This document shows, piece after piece, positions 43,301-54,908 of a stretch of DNA of 64,000 nucleotides (positions are counted from its first letter, which is position 1; each line of letters starts with the position of its first letter). The stretch covers positions 620,001-684,000 of the forward strand of contig JAVHKY010000055.1 in assembly GCA_035079385.1 (NCBI GenBank), read 5' to 3'. The notes under the pieces were generated by a model, which saw nothing but the letters and a program-made list of their open reading frames with translations, searched no databases and was not told the DNA's origin. Both the position numbers and the translations under genes were made by a program. This DNA comes from Aspidiotus rigidus. Its lineage: Eukaryota > Arthropoda > Insecta > Hemiptera > Diaspididae.

Positions 43301-44233
43301 GAAGACATTTTTTACTACAAATGCATCGGAAATTGCGTTTTCGCTGCCACAGAGGTATTTGGACTAATGATTGTTTTTCTGCATAAAAGAGATTCAAAAT
43401 AATTGGATTAATCTTCTTTATAGTTCTTGTTAATTAAATAGTTCCGACGGTATTCTCATCGTAACTCATCATAATCGTAATATCACAATAATTCGTTATT
43501 TGTTTCTGTTTAATTGCGAACTCATGAATGAAGATAGATCGCAACCTACGGTATGATAAAATCAAACTACTGACAGCATAATCCATGAACAGGAAAAAAT
43601 GAACGAAAATAGCACGCGTTTGTTGTGAATCGTTCCGAACTGTACGAAAAAAAAATTTTTTTCACTCCTTGTATAGAAAAAAAATTGATATCCGTGTTGA
43701 TCAGTAGAATCGCGAAAAATGGCCGTTTCACTACAGAAAACTGTTACGCGAAAACGAGCTTTTGATGCAAGTAAAAAAAATATTTTGGGCCATAAAAGCT
43801 TTGATGACTGAAAATGGTAGAAAATGATGTCTAGAATGACCCCCTAAAAATTCTACTAAATCCCCTTGGAGCCTTTTTTTAATGGGGGTTTGAACCCCCC
43901 AAAAATCAGTTTTTTGCAAATATCTCGCGAAATATGCGGGTTATATGAAAAATACCTGAGTTTAAAATTGTTCCTCATAAAATTTCCTCTAAGATAGTGT
44001 ATTTCATCTTAAGCCTAGCCCTCCTTCTCGGCTGACGAAGTCAATGGAAGTACACCCATTCTTCAAAACCTGTGTAAATAGTACTCTATAAAGCAGATAG
44101 TAATGGCTTTTCACGGGCTTAACAAGGTGTACAAGTGTGGTAAGATGTATCAAAAAAATTTTCAATCAAGAAATAATGGGAAGAGGGGGGTGGTACCTTT
44201 CACAATGTACTTTGTCTTATTTATGGAAATCCT

Positions 44234-46162
44234 TTAGAAATCACAAGCGTGTCTTTCATGTCTATTATTTATTGAACAAAATATACAGCTATCCACGACC
44301 ATCATCATCATCATCGTCGTCGTCATGGTAACGGTGAATATCCGCTCGTCGTTTGAGTGATTGAATAGTTTACCAGCTTTTCGACAACGGCAAGCGTTTT
44401 TACATCTCTTTTTGCAGCCACATAAAATTAGATGAAGGAGATGGGACGGCGCTGCAGGTTCAATCATGTCAATTGGCTTCAAGATTCCAGTAACACGTTT
44501 CCATACCCATTCGGTTGGGTTTTCTCATTGCCCAGCCGAGTTTGGATTTGATGGTAACATCTAACCTATGTAAGTGGTATATGGCCGAGTTTTCTGTGGC
44601 TGGCAAAGACTCGAGGTTGAATTTATTCCAGGTTTTCTTGACGCAATGTTGGATCTGGAGCTCATTGAGGGAGATGGACTTTGTGGTAATGAAAGCGCAA
44701 CCCTCTTTGAGCTAGGGTTTGCAACCGAAATAATTTTATAAGGGTTAACGGTTATCGGTCATAATGGCTCAGAAATTTTTAAACGGTTATAAGTGTTATA
44801 ACGGTCATGACCAATGATTCGGTCATAACGGTCAAAATGAAAAAAACATTTTTTGGAAGAAAAAAAAATGTTTTTTGGGGGAGAAACATGTTTTTTTCGG
44901 GCAACAAAAAAATATTGAAAAGGAAACGGTCAGTTATAACTGTTATGACCGTTTGACCGTTATAGGAAACGGTTATCGGTCAAACGGTCAACGAACTTTT
45001 CAAAATGAAACGGTTATTGGTCAAACGGTTAACGAATTTTTTTTTGTTTCGGTTATTGGTTATAACAGTTATACAACTGTCACTTTGCAAACCCTACTTT
45101 GGGCACATTTTCTGGCATCGCGCTTAGACTTAAAAAAGGTTTCCCTAACACTGTCAAATTAAGGCATACATAGTAGTTTCAATGTTCTTGTCTTACTGCG
45201 TCCATAGAGACAAGAAGATGTATCGCAGACGCTAATAGCGTGCCCTATAAATACACTTTCCCTCATATTACGTACTCCTTCTGCCTTGACAATGCTGTAC
45301 AGAGCTTTCGACTGCTTCCCTTCGCGAGGTTTCAGAAAATACAAAGGTGCTAATTCAATAGCTAGAGCCACCAGCAGTACAATCAAATCAACATCCTGCC
45401 CTACAACAACCGCAGTAAAGCGAGAGGGCAGGCTAACTTCCATATCAACAATGAGCTTGTCAGCATCAGCTTTAGCTACATGGACTGTACATGTTTTGTC
45501 AACAAGTTTCTGGCAGAGAATTCTTATGAGCATCGTTTTATTACTGTCTCTCGACAAAAATTCTGATTGTTTTACTTTCTCTTCCGCATTCTTTGTGCAT
45601 TGTAGGTTGGATCCTTTTGTTTTCAGACTACGCCGAGTACGCTCGGACACTTTTGTATTATTTGCTTCATCTTCATGGCCATCAAAAACGACGGTTACAT
45701 CAGGTCCACAACTATTCATGACATACTTCACGTACTCTTCAAATACTTCCCCAAAGGTTACATTTTTTGGCCAGATTGAGCGATGCAACAAGAAGCCTCC
45801 ATAAATCACATAGTGCACTTTACCATAATGTCGTCCCCAGGCACTACGAGAGGAGAAAAGCAATTACGCATAGAGGATTTTATCGTTTTTCTCATACCAA
45901 CAGCATCAAAGAGAGATGACGAGTATCGTACCAATTTTTACGTGAAGTAGTCGCGCAGATGTTCCTTACTCTCCTTCAACAGCGCGATTCTTTGAAATAA
46001 GAGTAAGGGGTCTGTCGATACCTTCTCTTCTTTCCAAATTTTCACCTTTTGTGACATGGTGATCAACGATTTTACTGTCGCCGATCTTTCGAATTTTATA
46101 ACTGCAAAATTCTGGCCTATGAATTTCCGTCTCCTGGCAACGGAGAACGAGGCTTTTTGCAT
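44234..46162 (-). pseudogene. XPG/PIN-like nuclease with Cys-rich tail, interrupted
   Basis: Reading on the minus strand: the N-terminal segment 46162-45938 has PLLLFQRI and, after a shift, SSSLFDAVGMRKT. The main frame 45863-45159 (234 codons) has YGGFLLHR, VTVVFDG (D61), then KADADKLIV (D133, D135), VVVGQDVDL (D157, D159) and VCDTSS (D214), the acidic residues spaced as in XPG/FEN-like PIN nucleases. After a stop, the tail at 44700-44240 has LPATENSAIYHLHRL and a cluster CGCKKRCKNACRCRK. This gene layout (PIN domain plus Cys-rich C-terminus) is abundant but uncharacterised in arthropods and cnidarians. Frameshifts near 45845 and 44480, a stop at 45159 and a MITE insertion at 44713-45096 show it is dead. 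Confidence 0.65.
44713..45096. mobile_element. hAT-type MITE rich in AACGGTTAT repeats (384 bp)
   Basis: Terminal repeats TAGGGTTTGCAA / TTGCAAACCCTA are flanked by CTTTGAGC (44705-44712) and CTTTGGGC (45097-45104), an 8-bp duplication with one mismatch. The interior is built from many copies of (A)ACGGTTAT(C/T)GGTC and its complement, making it self-complementary. It interrupts the XPG/PIN-like gene. Confidence 0.85.
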
Positions 46163-46878
46163 GCTAAATAATATTTTCAGTTCTATTGCACTTGTATACC
46201 GCAGGTGATAAACATAATGTGTGCATTCACGATGTCAAAGGAATTTCCGTATATAGGACAAAGTACATTCGTGAAAGGTGCCACCCCCCTCTCCTCATAT
46301 TTCTTAATTGAAAATGTTTTTGATACAATCATCTTACCACTTTTCTACACGTTGTTAAAGCTCGTGAAAAGCCATTACTCTATTTTATAGAGTGGTATTT
46401 ATACAGGTTTTGAAGAATGGGGGTACTTCCATTGACTTCGTCGGCCGAGAAGGAGGGCTAGGCTTAAGATGAAATACACTATCTTAGAGGAAATTTTATG
46501 AGGAACAATTTTAAACTCAGGTATTTTTCATATAACCCGCATATTTCGCGAGATATTTGCAAAAAACTGATTTTTTTTTGGGGGGGGGGGTTCAAACCCC
46601 CATTAAAAAAAGGCTCCAAGGGGATTTAGTAGGATTTTTAGGGGGTCATTCTAGGCATAATTCTCTACCATTTTCAGTCATCAAAGCTTTTATGGCCCAA
46701 AATGTTTTTATTTTTCCTTATTCGCCTACACTAAATCTAACATTTTGAACTACAAACTCGATAGCGAGAATTTTAGCTCAATGTACTTCTCGATGATTCA
46801 CAAATTGTAATTATTATAATTTTTTCATCTTTGTATTCTTCTTTCATACTCTTGTTTGGTTTCAGTTTCAATTAAGGT

Positions 46879-46897
46879 CTGATGAAGGTATCGAAAC
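46879..46897 (+). ncRNA. Hammerhead-like core in the right PLE arm
   Basis: CTGATGA (46879-46885) and CGAAAC (46892-46897) are both exact core boxes, followed by GTTACC and AATAAAG. The left arm is its inverted, mutated relative. Only six bases lie between the boxes, too short for the usual stem II, so this copy has either a deletion or a very minimal fold. Confidence 0.45.
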
Positions 46898-46968
46898 GTT
46901 ACCAAAATAAAGTTTTCAAATGATCGGGAAGAGAGCCTTCCTCTGATTTAATTTAATTAAAATTTATG

Positions 46969-48055
46969 GTCAGAGAAATTCTGCGGGTGATTTGAAAATA
47001 TTATTCCTACTTATTGCCAGAGGAATTCTGCGATTGGTTTTTACCGGCTTATCGAACGAAAAGCCAGGTATTGCTTCCAACACATTTGCGACAGCGGAGC
47101 CCGGAGAAGAATTTTCTCGACGTTTCAGATGTCCTAGATCACTGTGAGACTACTAAAGAAGTTTAAAGTTTCCTTTTTATATAATATATAACATTTTTTT
47201 TGTCCGCGCAATTCCTCAAAAGCTACCGGTTGTATTCTCGTAAAGTTTGGTAAAATCCCTCCATAAAACTGATGAAAAAAAAAAAAAAAAACAGGAAAAG
47301 ATAGCGTCTCACACTCCCTTGCAGCAAAATGAACAATTTTGGCCCTATTAAGTAAGGATGAGTAGGATTGACCTTACTCACCCGTCTCGAAGAATAAAAA
47401 TCAAGTTGAAGTATCAAGGTTTGTCTCTAGTTAGGTTTCAATGGACAGAATCTCAAGTCTTGCGAAAGTAGCGTATGACCAAATAATAATGAGTACAAGA
47501 AAGAATGAAACATACAACTGCCATCGGATGAAACTTGTACAGTGCAAATAATGATTAACACTCATTGTAGTATCGACACTTTTATATGCCTGGCTTAGAA
47601 AACAGATTGAACAATTATCCCCAAATATTAACTGAACGCTTCATTATTTAAGATAATGAATCGAACTCCTTTAGATCACACTCTCTGGATAAAAATAAGT
47701 TGGTTTACTCTGAAGGATCTCCAGATAATTGATGAAAAGTCACCCGATAAAATTATTTATTTCCACGCACGGATCTGAGGATAGTTGATAAAAACTCTCA
47801 GGATAACACTCTCTCGAAATATCAATTTCCTTCGGATAACTTTGTCTACATGAAATTGTCCAGATATTCACTAGGTACTCAACTTTTTCGTCAATATTAC
47901 GCATTATCATTTATTTTTTCCAAAATTAATAATAATTCGTCCCATAATAGAGCCGTTCCGGCAAAGATTTTCATAGAAGCATTAAAAACACGGAGATATA
48001 TTGAAGAGACGAAGACTGATAAGCGGAGTACGCGTAAGCAAAAAGCCCCCCCCCC

Positions 48056-48093
<38 letters not shown>

Positions 48094-49140
48094 AGTCGCG
48101 TATTATCAAATTTTGATAAACGGAGTTTGGAAGACTTAGTACTCGTATTGATAATTTTACCGAGCTGATAATTTTTTTATTTGCCTAAAAACCTTATATT
48201 TTACCTTTTTTTTTTTTTTTTTCGTGTATTCCTATATTATAAAGCTGAAGATGGAATCGCATGTAACGGGTAATCTCCGCCCCCACCCATTGAAATTCGA
48301 TGAAATTTTCACATTATATACGTGAATTATGTCGAGGATGGATGGTCTTTTCCTATCCAAAATTGAATAAAGTTCACCGTAAGTTGAAATAAAGCTTGAA
48401 AGTTAATCGTGTATTGGCTACTGCTTTTGTACATGTATTCTTGGTCCCGAAAAAAATTTCCGTTTTTTCATACTAGGCAACCAAATATAATTTTGAGAAT
48501 CGGGTTGGTGAATTGCCATGGAAAAGTACTATTAGCCTACTTTCATTACTTAACTATAGGCTACAGCTTTCTTTCTCAAATTAGGATGTTTGTGACAAAT
48601 GGTTTTTGTCGAGCGTATATTGGCTATTATTTTCAGTTTTTTCCCATTATTTTTTATCGACCCTCTTCCCAATGATTATGAATTTACTTGCTACAATATT
48701 TTGATTATCTGTTCGAAGTTTTTAATTGAGAAAAGAGAAGTTGCAAAATCGCAAATCCATTAAACTTTATTCCTATTTCACCTACGAACTGGGAATTTGT
48801 TTCTATTGCTTTAGCTTGCATAGGAGAAGGTTTAATAAGCGTAATAAATTTGAAGTTACGAAATCAGGCGAATGGCGTGTAGTATATATCTTTGTACTTG
48901 GCGGGGGGGGGGGGGGAATGAATGAATAAAGAGATGAAAAATCTGTGTCATTCATTAATTTATTGATTGAAAATGCTAAGCAATCATTTTTGTTGACGTT
49001 CATCGAAAATTAATATGTGCTAAGCAATAATTTTTAAAAAATGGTTCTTTTTAACAGGAGAAGTTTTGAATACCCATACTACGAGTAATCGAATAGTGTA
49101 GGGTTACGATAAAGATTTTGCTTAGCAATTATCTGAAGAA
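46969..49140. other. Repeat family P copy 2 and spacer
   Basis: 47028-47260 is the most complete copy of family P, ending in TTTTTTTTGTCCGCGCAATTCCTC, a Helitron-like 5' motif; it also serves as the empty site for the element at 55172-56449. The rest is AT-rich, with a C/A homopolymer block at 48042-48088 and a G14 run at 48902-48916. No gene recognised. Confidence 0.4.
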
Positions 49141-49830
49141 GTGGTAGTCGTCTTTCATTATTTCAAAGTTAACGTGAGGACTAAGAAAAGAAAAAACAAT
49201 TCACGTCAATTTCGAAAATTCAAAATCGAAGTAACGTATGTCTCGCTTTATTGCAATCTAATTGGATTGCCGAAACGCAAGAAAGCAAATCCAGGGCGTT
49301 TGTCGAACAAAAGGAAGAGGGCTCGTGTCAATTCCGAAATTTTGACATCAGAAAATAATGTGGAAAATGGTTGTCAGAACGATAATAGTCCATTCATTAG
49401 GTACATTATTGAGAAAGAATATACCAGTATAAGTTCAATTGGGAATCTGGCAATTACGTGCACATTTTGTGATGGAAAATTATTTGAAACTGAAAATCTA
49501 AATTTCTGTTACGGGAATGGTAACATTAAGTTACCTGATTTACCCTCAATGCCGCATCTTCTTCAAAAACTATTAGACGGAAGGGATAATGGATCTTCTC
49601 ATTTTCTTGATAATTTGCGTAAATACAACAATGCGCTTTCAATGACTTCTTTAGGGTGTAATGAAATTCCAAACATATTTACAACTTTCAAAATTTTTGG
49701 AAGATTGTATCATTATATAGGAAGTTATCTACCTCCTCCAACAATCACAAAAAATGACAAATTTTTCGGCATACACCCAGAAAGAAGAATGCGCAAAGGA
49801 TCTTCTAAAAAGACGGCATCCAAATATTAG
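49141..49830 (+). pseudogene. Helitron-like N-terminal domain (Helitron_like_N) fragment
   Basis: A 229-codon open frame. Residues 106-200 match the domain that precedes Rep in animal Helitron proteins: CTFCDGKLFETE, then CYGNGNIKLPDLP, then FLDNLRKYNNALSMTSLG, then FKIFGRLYHYIGSYLP. The order and spacing of C..C..., G.V.LP.LP, NIR.YN..LAM.S.G and F...G...H.IGSL.P are as expected. The Rep HUH motif and helicase that should follow are missing, so the remnant is nonfunctional. It is likely a relic of the kind of autonomous partner that moved the non-autonomous Helitrons at 7, 14, 31 and 38 kb, though a link is not demonstrated. Confidence 0.7.
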
Positions 49831-52149
49831 AGAAGATATTAAAAAAATTAGATTAGGAATTGAACTAAAAGAATACTAATGATAAATAAATATCAAGAAT
49901 CTTGAAAATAATTTGAAGTTTTATAATATTTCGCGGGCTTACGGCTTGTAATAATAATATTTTTCATATTTTTTTCTACTTAGTTTACTCTCCCGATGAA
50001 CCGATCGCGCCAATTTTTCAAAAATTAAAATGTTACCACAAAACGAATCTGATAATGATCGACATCCGACACGGCCACATCCGCGCCACGCTGCTACGGA
50101 TTTTATTTATTGCTTTCGCCGACGCGGCGCGGCGCGGCGCAGCTGAATTACGAGAATGGCAACTGACTTCACCATGTGCACAGATGTGCTTGCGACAGAC
50201 AGCGACTACCATGCTTGCTCCCTTTGAAATAATCTACAACACGTGTTTTCAATCTTCGAATACTACGAGTAGTCAAGTATAATAAGAGGACCATTCTACT
50301 CTACACAACATAATGCACACTGAAATCGGAAAAGCCGTTCTCATTGAAGAAAAATGTTAATGTTTTAATAAACGCACTAGGTACTATCGGTCTTTACTGT
50401 TTTCTTTCTCATGAAATCCTATACTTACCTAGCGCAAGTTTCGCGATAATTCTCAAGTTTCAAAACGTAGGCAAAAAGCTTTTCAAATTACCTATTGATT
50501 CATTTAAAAACAAATGAGTTGTATTATGATATAGAGCTCGGATTTTTTGGCAATTATGAGAATGATTTTTGGAATTTAAAGTCGAGAAATTTGGCATTAT
50601 TTGGCAAAATCAAAAAAAAGTACGAAAAATGAATGGTTTAATGAAATTAAAAATTTTTTTAATTGAATTTGAACATATTATTAAAGAAATCTATTAAAAA
50701 CGAGAATTAAACATTACATTTTGGCGCTAAATATTATTCAAAATTCGTCGTTTTCGGCATTTATTCCGGTTTTGGCATTTATTCATTTTTTGGCATTTTT
50801 TGGCAAAATAAAAATGTTTTCCCTGGGTCCTAAAGGTATGAAATGAACTCCCATTTGATCACCCGCCGTCTGCCCCTTCAGGAAAAAAACTGACAAATTC
50901 CAAGGAAACCGAGCTCTAATTATGAATAATCTGAAGTACCGTAGGTACCTTCCTTGTTTGTTTGAATAATTATATCAACAGTTTATATTTTAAATTGAAC
51001 CCTTCATTCTCTCCATGATTCTTATAATCTATCTAAAGTTAATACGTTCTATTTTTTATACTACAACTTTCCTCCAACCATTTTCAGTTATTCGACGAGA
51101 TCATTATCTTCATCTTTCTCTCAGACTACCTATTAAATTATCTTCTCATTTTTCGCCATTCCAATTACTGTAGAGTACCTATTATTATGAATAAGTACCT
51201 ACCTAACTTATACTTACGAGCGTTTTATTTTCGTATTTTCTGTCTTTTCCTCATTTCTAATATCGAGCCTAGTATATCCTAACCGATAAAAACTATTGCC
51301 CTGTCACAATGTACGGGCAGTTTGACTAATAAAATTAAGAATCCTGCAATATTTCAGGTTATTTCTATAGACTCGCTAAACAAAGGTTGATCTTGTTACC
51401 AGTTGTGTATTCATCGCAACTAGTTCAGGTGTAGCCTAAGCATCAAACAATGGGTAGAAAGGTAAAAAGCAGTAAAATCATCTTTTACAATTATGACCAA
51501 AATGTGGTCGAGAAGACTTCAGCTCCAAAGGTAACGGAGGATTTTGTTCACGACAATGTACCTATGAAATTTGCAAAACTGATAGTTGAAAATGGAACTC
51601 AAGATAAGTAGGGGTTAGTGAAGCAGCAATAAATAGAATCAGCTATAGGAAGGCACAAATGTCTAGAATCGAGTGAATTGCGAATCAGGTAGGTACTCTT
51701 GACACATTTGAAGAAAACACGTGTGCAAATGTTGGGATCAAAGCAAAAATACAAGTACCTATACGAGAAGATGAATTAAGAAGGAGGAAAAAATGCTCAA
51801 AATCGACGAGAAAAGAGGATTTGTCGCAAGGCGGGAGGTCATTCTGAATTTTTTGTGCGACGAAATTGCAGAATGAAAATGATGTTACAAACTGATAACG
51901 TCATGAGTGACTTTGACTTGATTCACGCGATAAGAAAATTTTTAATGTTTGAGTCATATTGTTCCATATGTATGAGGTGGAGGACTAGTGCTAGGCTGAG
52001 AGGGCGAGGAACGTTCCTCTCTGAACTGCCTGTATCACAGGTCTACACAGGTCAGTGACTTGAAAAGATCGATAGAATCGCTATATATTGACATAGTTAT
52101 TACCGGTAATTATCATGATTGATGAAATTGGAGGCTCGTAAGGCTTCTT
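49831..52149. other. Unrecognised; contains a possible coding remnant at 51451-51850
   Basis: A CpG-rich patch lies at 50070-50150. At 51451-51610 a frame starting MGRKVKSSKIIFYNYDQNV runs 53 codons to a stop, and other frames look coding-like up to about 51850. It resembles no family I can name; it may be an exon or an element ORF remnant. Elsewhere only AT-rich sequence with repeated TTTTTTGGCA motifs (50560-50820). Confidence 0.25.
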
Positions 52150-53091
52150 TCATTTGACATTGTGAGTAGGTATGTATGTATGAGAGAATTCCTGTCGCTC
52201 TTGCTCTTAAACGTATTGATCATATTTTTTCCGACTATGGGCTTGATTCAGCTATTGTCACTGAATTCATTCAGCTACTAAAAGTCTGTCTCGTAAATAA
52301 CGTCTGCGCCTTCAACGTTGAAACCAATAGATTTCACAGTGGCCTGCAAAAGGAGGGCCCTCTCGCAGCTCTCTCATTGCTGATATTTTCTTAACCTCTA
52401 AAGAAGTATCTGTTTAATAATTACCTTTAATGATGTCGTCTTTTGGGAAAGGTACGTTGACGACATTCTCTGTGTCTATACTGGTTATCGTAGTTCCTTA
52501 AAATCTGTTTTCGTACTTTCAATGCGTTCCACCCCGATACAGATATTGCTCGGTAAATGGAGGATCAAACTACAAATTTACTTGACCTTACTACTGCTTT
52601 TGATCACAGTGGTACTCCTCTTAATGAAAAACTTCACTTAGATAAATGTATATTTAGGAATGTCATTTCCCGCGTCCTCTACTATCAGGGGTGATTCCTT
52701 CTATCCCTACTCTCACAAAAATTCGGCCTAATTGAATAAGATTCATCGTGCCCTTTCTATCCCTCTTTGTGAGAAAAATTTTGAGGAGATTCCTACTATA
52801 AAGCACATTGCTAAAATTAATAACATTCACATTGATATCGACAAAATGAAGAAAAAATTTGCTCCAGCTAGGGACCATAACACCACCTTCAGTTCATTCT
52901 TAACTATACTAACATTGATAGAGTTGATAACCTATACGTTGGATGAAGAACCGTTTTCCCATAAACTCCCTCTACAGACTGAGATCTTTGCCCGCTTCAG
53001 AAGAACCCGTTTTTTTGCTCTCCAGAAGATCTACCGTTTAGATAGTTGTGCGCTCTTAGTAGATCGACTGAAAGAGCACGAAAGTGTTTAA
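52150..53091 (+). pseudogene. Penelope-like reverse transcriptase, palm and thumb region
   Basis: Frame pieces in order: SFDIVS.. (motif A), YERIPVALALKRIDHIF, a GLQKEGPLAALSLLIF segment corresponding to Q.EG.PMG.PLSP..A (motif B), then at about 52441 FWERYVDDILCVY, the motif C catalytic box with both aspartates. After shifts, DHSGTPLNEKLH-like text leads into the frame at 52732-53091 with NKIHRALSIPL and IKHIAKINNIHID, the PLE thumb region. The protein would copy element RNA. Several frameshifts and stops make it a pseudogene. No GIY-YIG domain follows before 53.1 kb. Confidence 0.7.
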
Positions 53092-53582
53092 GGGTCTGAA
53101 TTAAAGAAATAAAAATACTGCTAATAATGAAGATAATAGCAAAAGTACAAATGCTACCTATTCACCTTTCTGAATTCGAACATTCTTTCGTCAGAAATAA
53201 CGGTACCGCTCTAGGTATACGTATTATATGCACAGAATTTATAATTATTCTTTTTCAGCATCAGAATATGAAGCGACCAAAGTTTTTGTATCAAAATCTA
53301 ATAATTTAGATACAAAATATTCAGGGTTATTTCTATTTTTTTTCTATTATTGGAAAATATCCTCAACAAATTCCACGTGTTCGGCGTCGGCGTCGTCTTG
53401 ATTTGATATAGGGACTTGGGAAAATAAGAAAACTAGAGAAGGACTTTACATCATCAAGGTTTGACGTCAGAATCTCTCGGCAGGACATTTATTGTGCGAG
53501 AAGAGCCGAACTTTTTCTTCTTTGAAAAACTCAGTTCTTGCCGTCAATATTAAATGCTTTACAGTATGTACCTAATCAAGAA

Positions 53583-53622
53583 TCGTGGGTGGGTGGGTGG
53601 GGGGAGGGGAGGGGAGGGGTAA
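53583..53622 (+). repeat. G-rich tract with G-quadruplex potential
   Basis: The tract reads as at least six runs of three or more G separated by single bases (GTGGGTGGGTGGGTGGGG..., then AGGGG repeated). Four or more such runs with one-base loops are the strongest G-quadruplex pattern. Confidence 0.6.
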
Positions 53623-54127
53623 AGATTGAAATTTTTTTTTTCTTCTTCTTTCTTGCGTGTACTTACATGCCTTCAATATTAAATTAACGCAAAATAGAGA
53701 ATTTAGAACACATATATTATTATTCCTTGCAATCGCGATCAATGATTGTAAGTTGTATCCATCAGCGATCGCTGACTACAATATACATAGTACCTACGAT
53801 ATATATTTCTTTAAACACATACACCAAAAGTACGTTTACGAGTATTTTAGACAGCGAAAAATGCATTTATCGTTCACCAATAAGAATCATGAAAACATTG
53901 GCGAAAAAACTACAACCCGTGGCGAAAAATTCGAACCCGTTGCGAAAAAACTCAGCAACAATGATTCTGATTCGACAAAGACCTAATAATTTGAAAAACG
54001 ACTCCATTGATTTACAGATTCCGTGAATCGTAATAAAACACTTGAAATTTAGGAAAATCGAATAATTTAAGTATCAGGAAAATGCTTTCGGCGTACTTAT
54101 GTTGTTTAGAGAACTATGTGTATCTTA

Positions 54128-54230
54128 CAGTACGAGCAGCGACGTAAGAAATATCGCAACTCATTTGATTTCGCTCGTGGTGCTATCCTCAAACTCGTTG
54201 CGATAATTATCACTTTCGCTGCTCGTACAG
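54128..54230. mobile_element. 103-bp TA-flanked mini-MITE
   Basis: Ends CAGTACGAGCAGCGA / TCGCTGCTCGTACAG, with one terminal mismatch, are flanked by TA at 54126-54127 and 54231-54232. No ORF. It resembles the smallest Tc1/mariner-derived MITEs. Confidence 0.65.
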
Positions 54231-54908
54231 TAATATACTATATCTAAGATAATTGATGAAGTGGATGTCGTTAGCTTCGAATATGGTAAGGAGGATAGGC
54301 CTGGGCCTACACATATCGTTCTTAGACATTGGTTTGTGTCATTCAGGTAGTTTGCGAGCAATTTTTTCATTATTTCTGTTTTTCAGCGAAGTATTTACTT
54401 AATAAAGTTTTGGATTTTTCTCATTCGGACCTACCGATAATTATGAGGCCGGTTTGTGCAAAAAACTCCTCCACAAAAGAAGTGGTGCCGCGTCATGGAC
54501 TTTATATATAAGATATACTACCCGAATAGTCCTTTATAATTGTGAAGCGAGTAAATATATTTCCGGAGTTGGACTGGACTAGGCCTAGCACTTTCTTCTT
54601 TCTAAAGAGCAAAACGTGTCATCAATGGGTAGTAAAATGAGGACAAAAATAAGAAAAAAAAAAAGAAAGAGTAAGAAAGGAATGAAGACGTTACGTAAAT
54701 ATTCTAGTTGCTAATGCATCATTAAATACTAAATGTATATTAGGTATACAGTATAATAGTCGGCTGGGTACCATGGTTTTTTGTTCTTTTTTTTCCTCTG
54801 ATCGGCTGGCTAGGTTTGCGTTCTTATTTCCTAGTTCCTTCTTCCTCCTTTTATTCTTTCTTCGGCCTGAACGTGACTTTTCTGGCCGGTATAGGTACAC
54901 GACCCTTC

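Larger units (their letters stand above)
43782..46703. mobile_element. Long-TIR DNA element carrying an XPG/PIN-like gene (2.9 kb)
   Basis: The terminal inverted repeats are about 460-480 bp (43782-44240 and 46225-46703). They start ATTTTGGGCCATAAAAGC and match with indels to the end, including GGGGGTTTGAACCCCC-like and ATTTCGCGAGATATTTGC-like blocks. The only gene inside is the minus-strand XPG/PIN-like one. Long TIRs and an XPG-type nuclease recall the Academ superfamily (AcademX subgroup), whose members carry an XPG nuclease; no transposase is seen, so that placement is a hypothesis. The target duplication is obscured by A/T runs at both edges. Confidence 0.65.
42546..46968 (+). mobile_element. 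Penelope-like element with inverted ends, hosting a nested long-TIR element
   Basis: The outer arms 42546-42805 and 46715-46968 are inverted repeats (GAGCTAAAA.TCTCGCTAT.G, CTTGTTTGGT, ACCAAAATAAAGTTTTC-like). The GIY-YIG domain follows the left arm, as in the PLE at 15 kb. Both arms contain hammerhead-like boxes near an AATAAAG tail. The element at 43782-46703 lies between the GIY-YIG remnant and the right arm. Without it the PLE would be about 1.5 kb. Confidence 0.65.
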
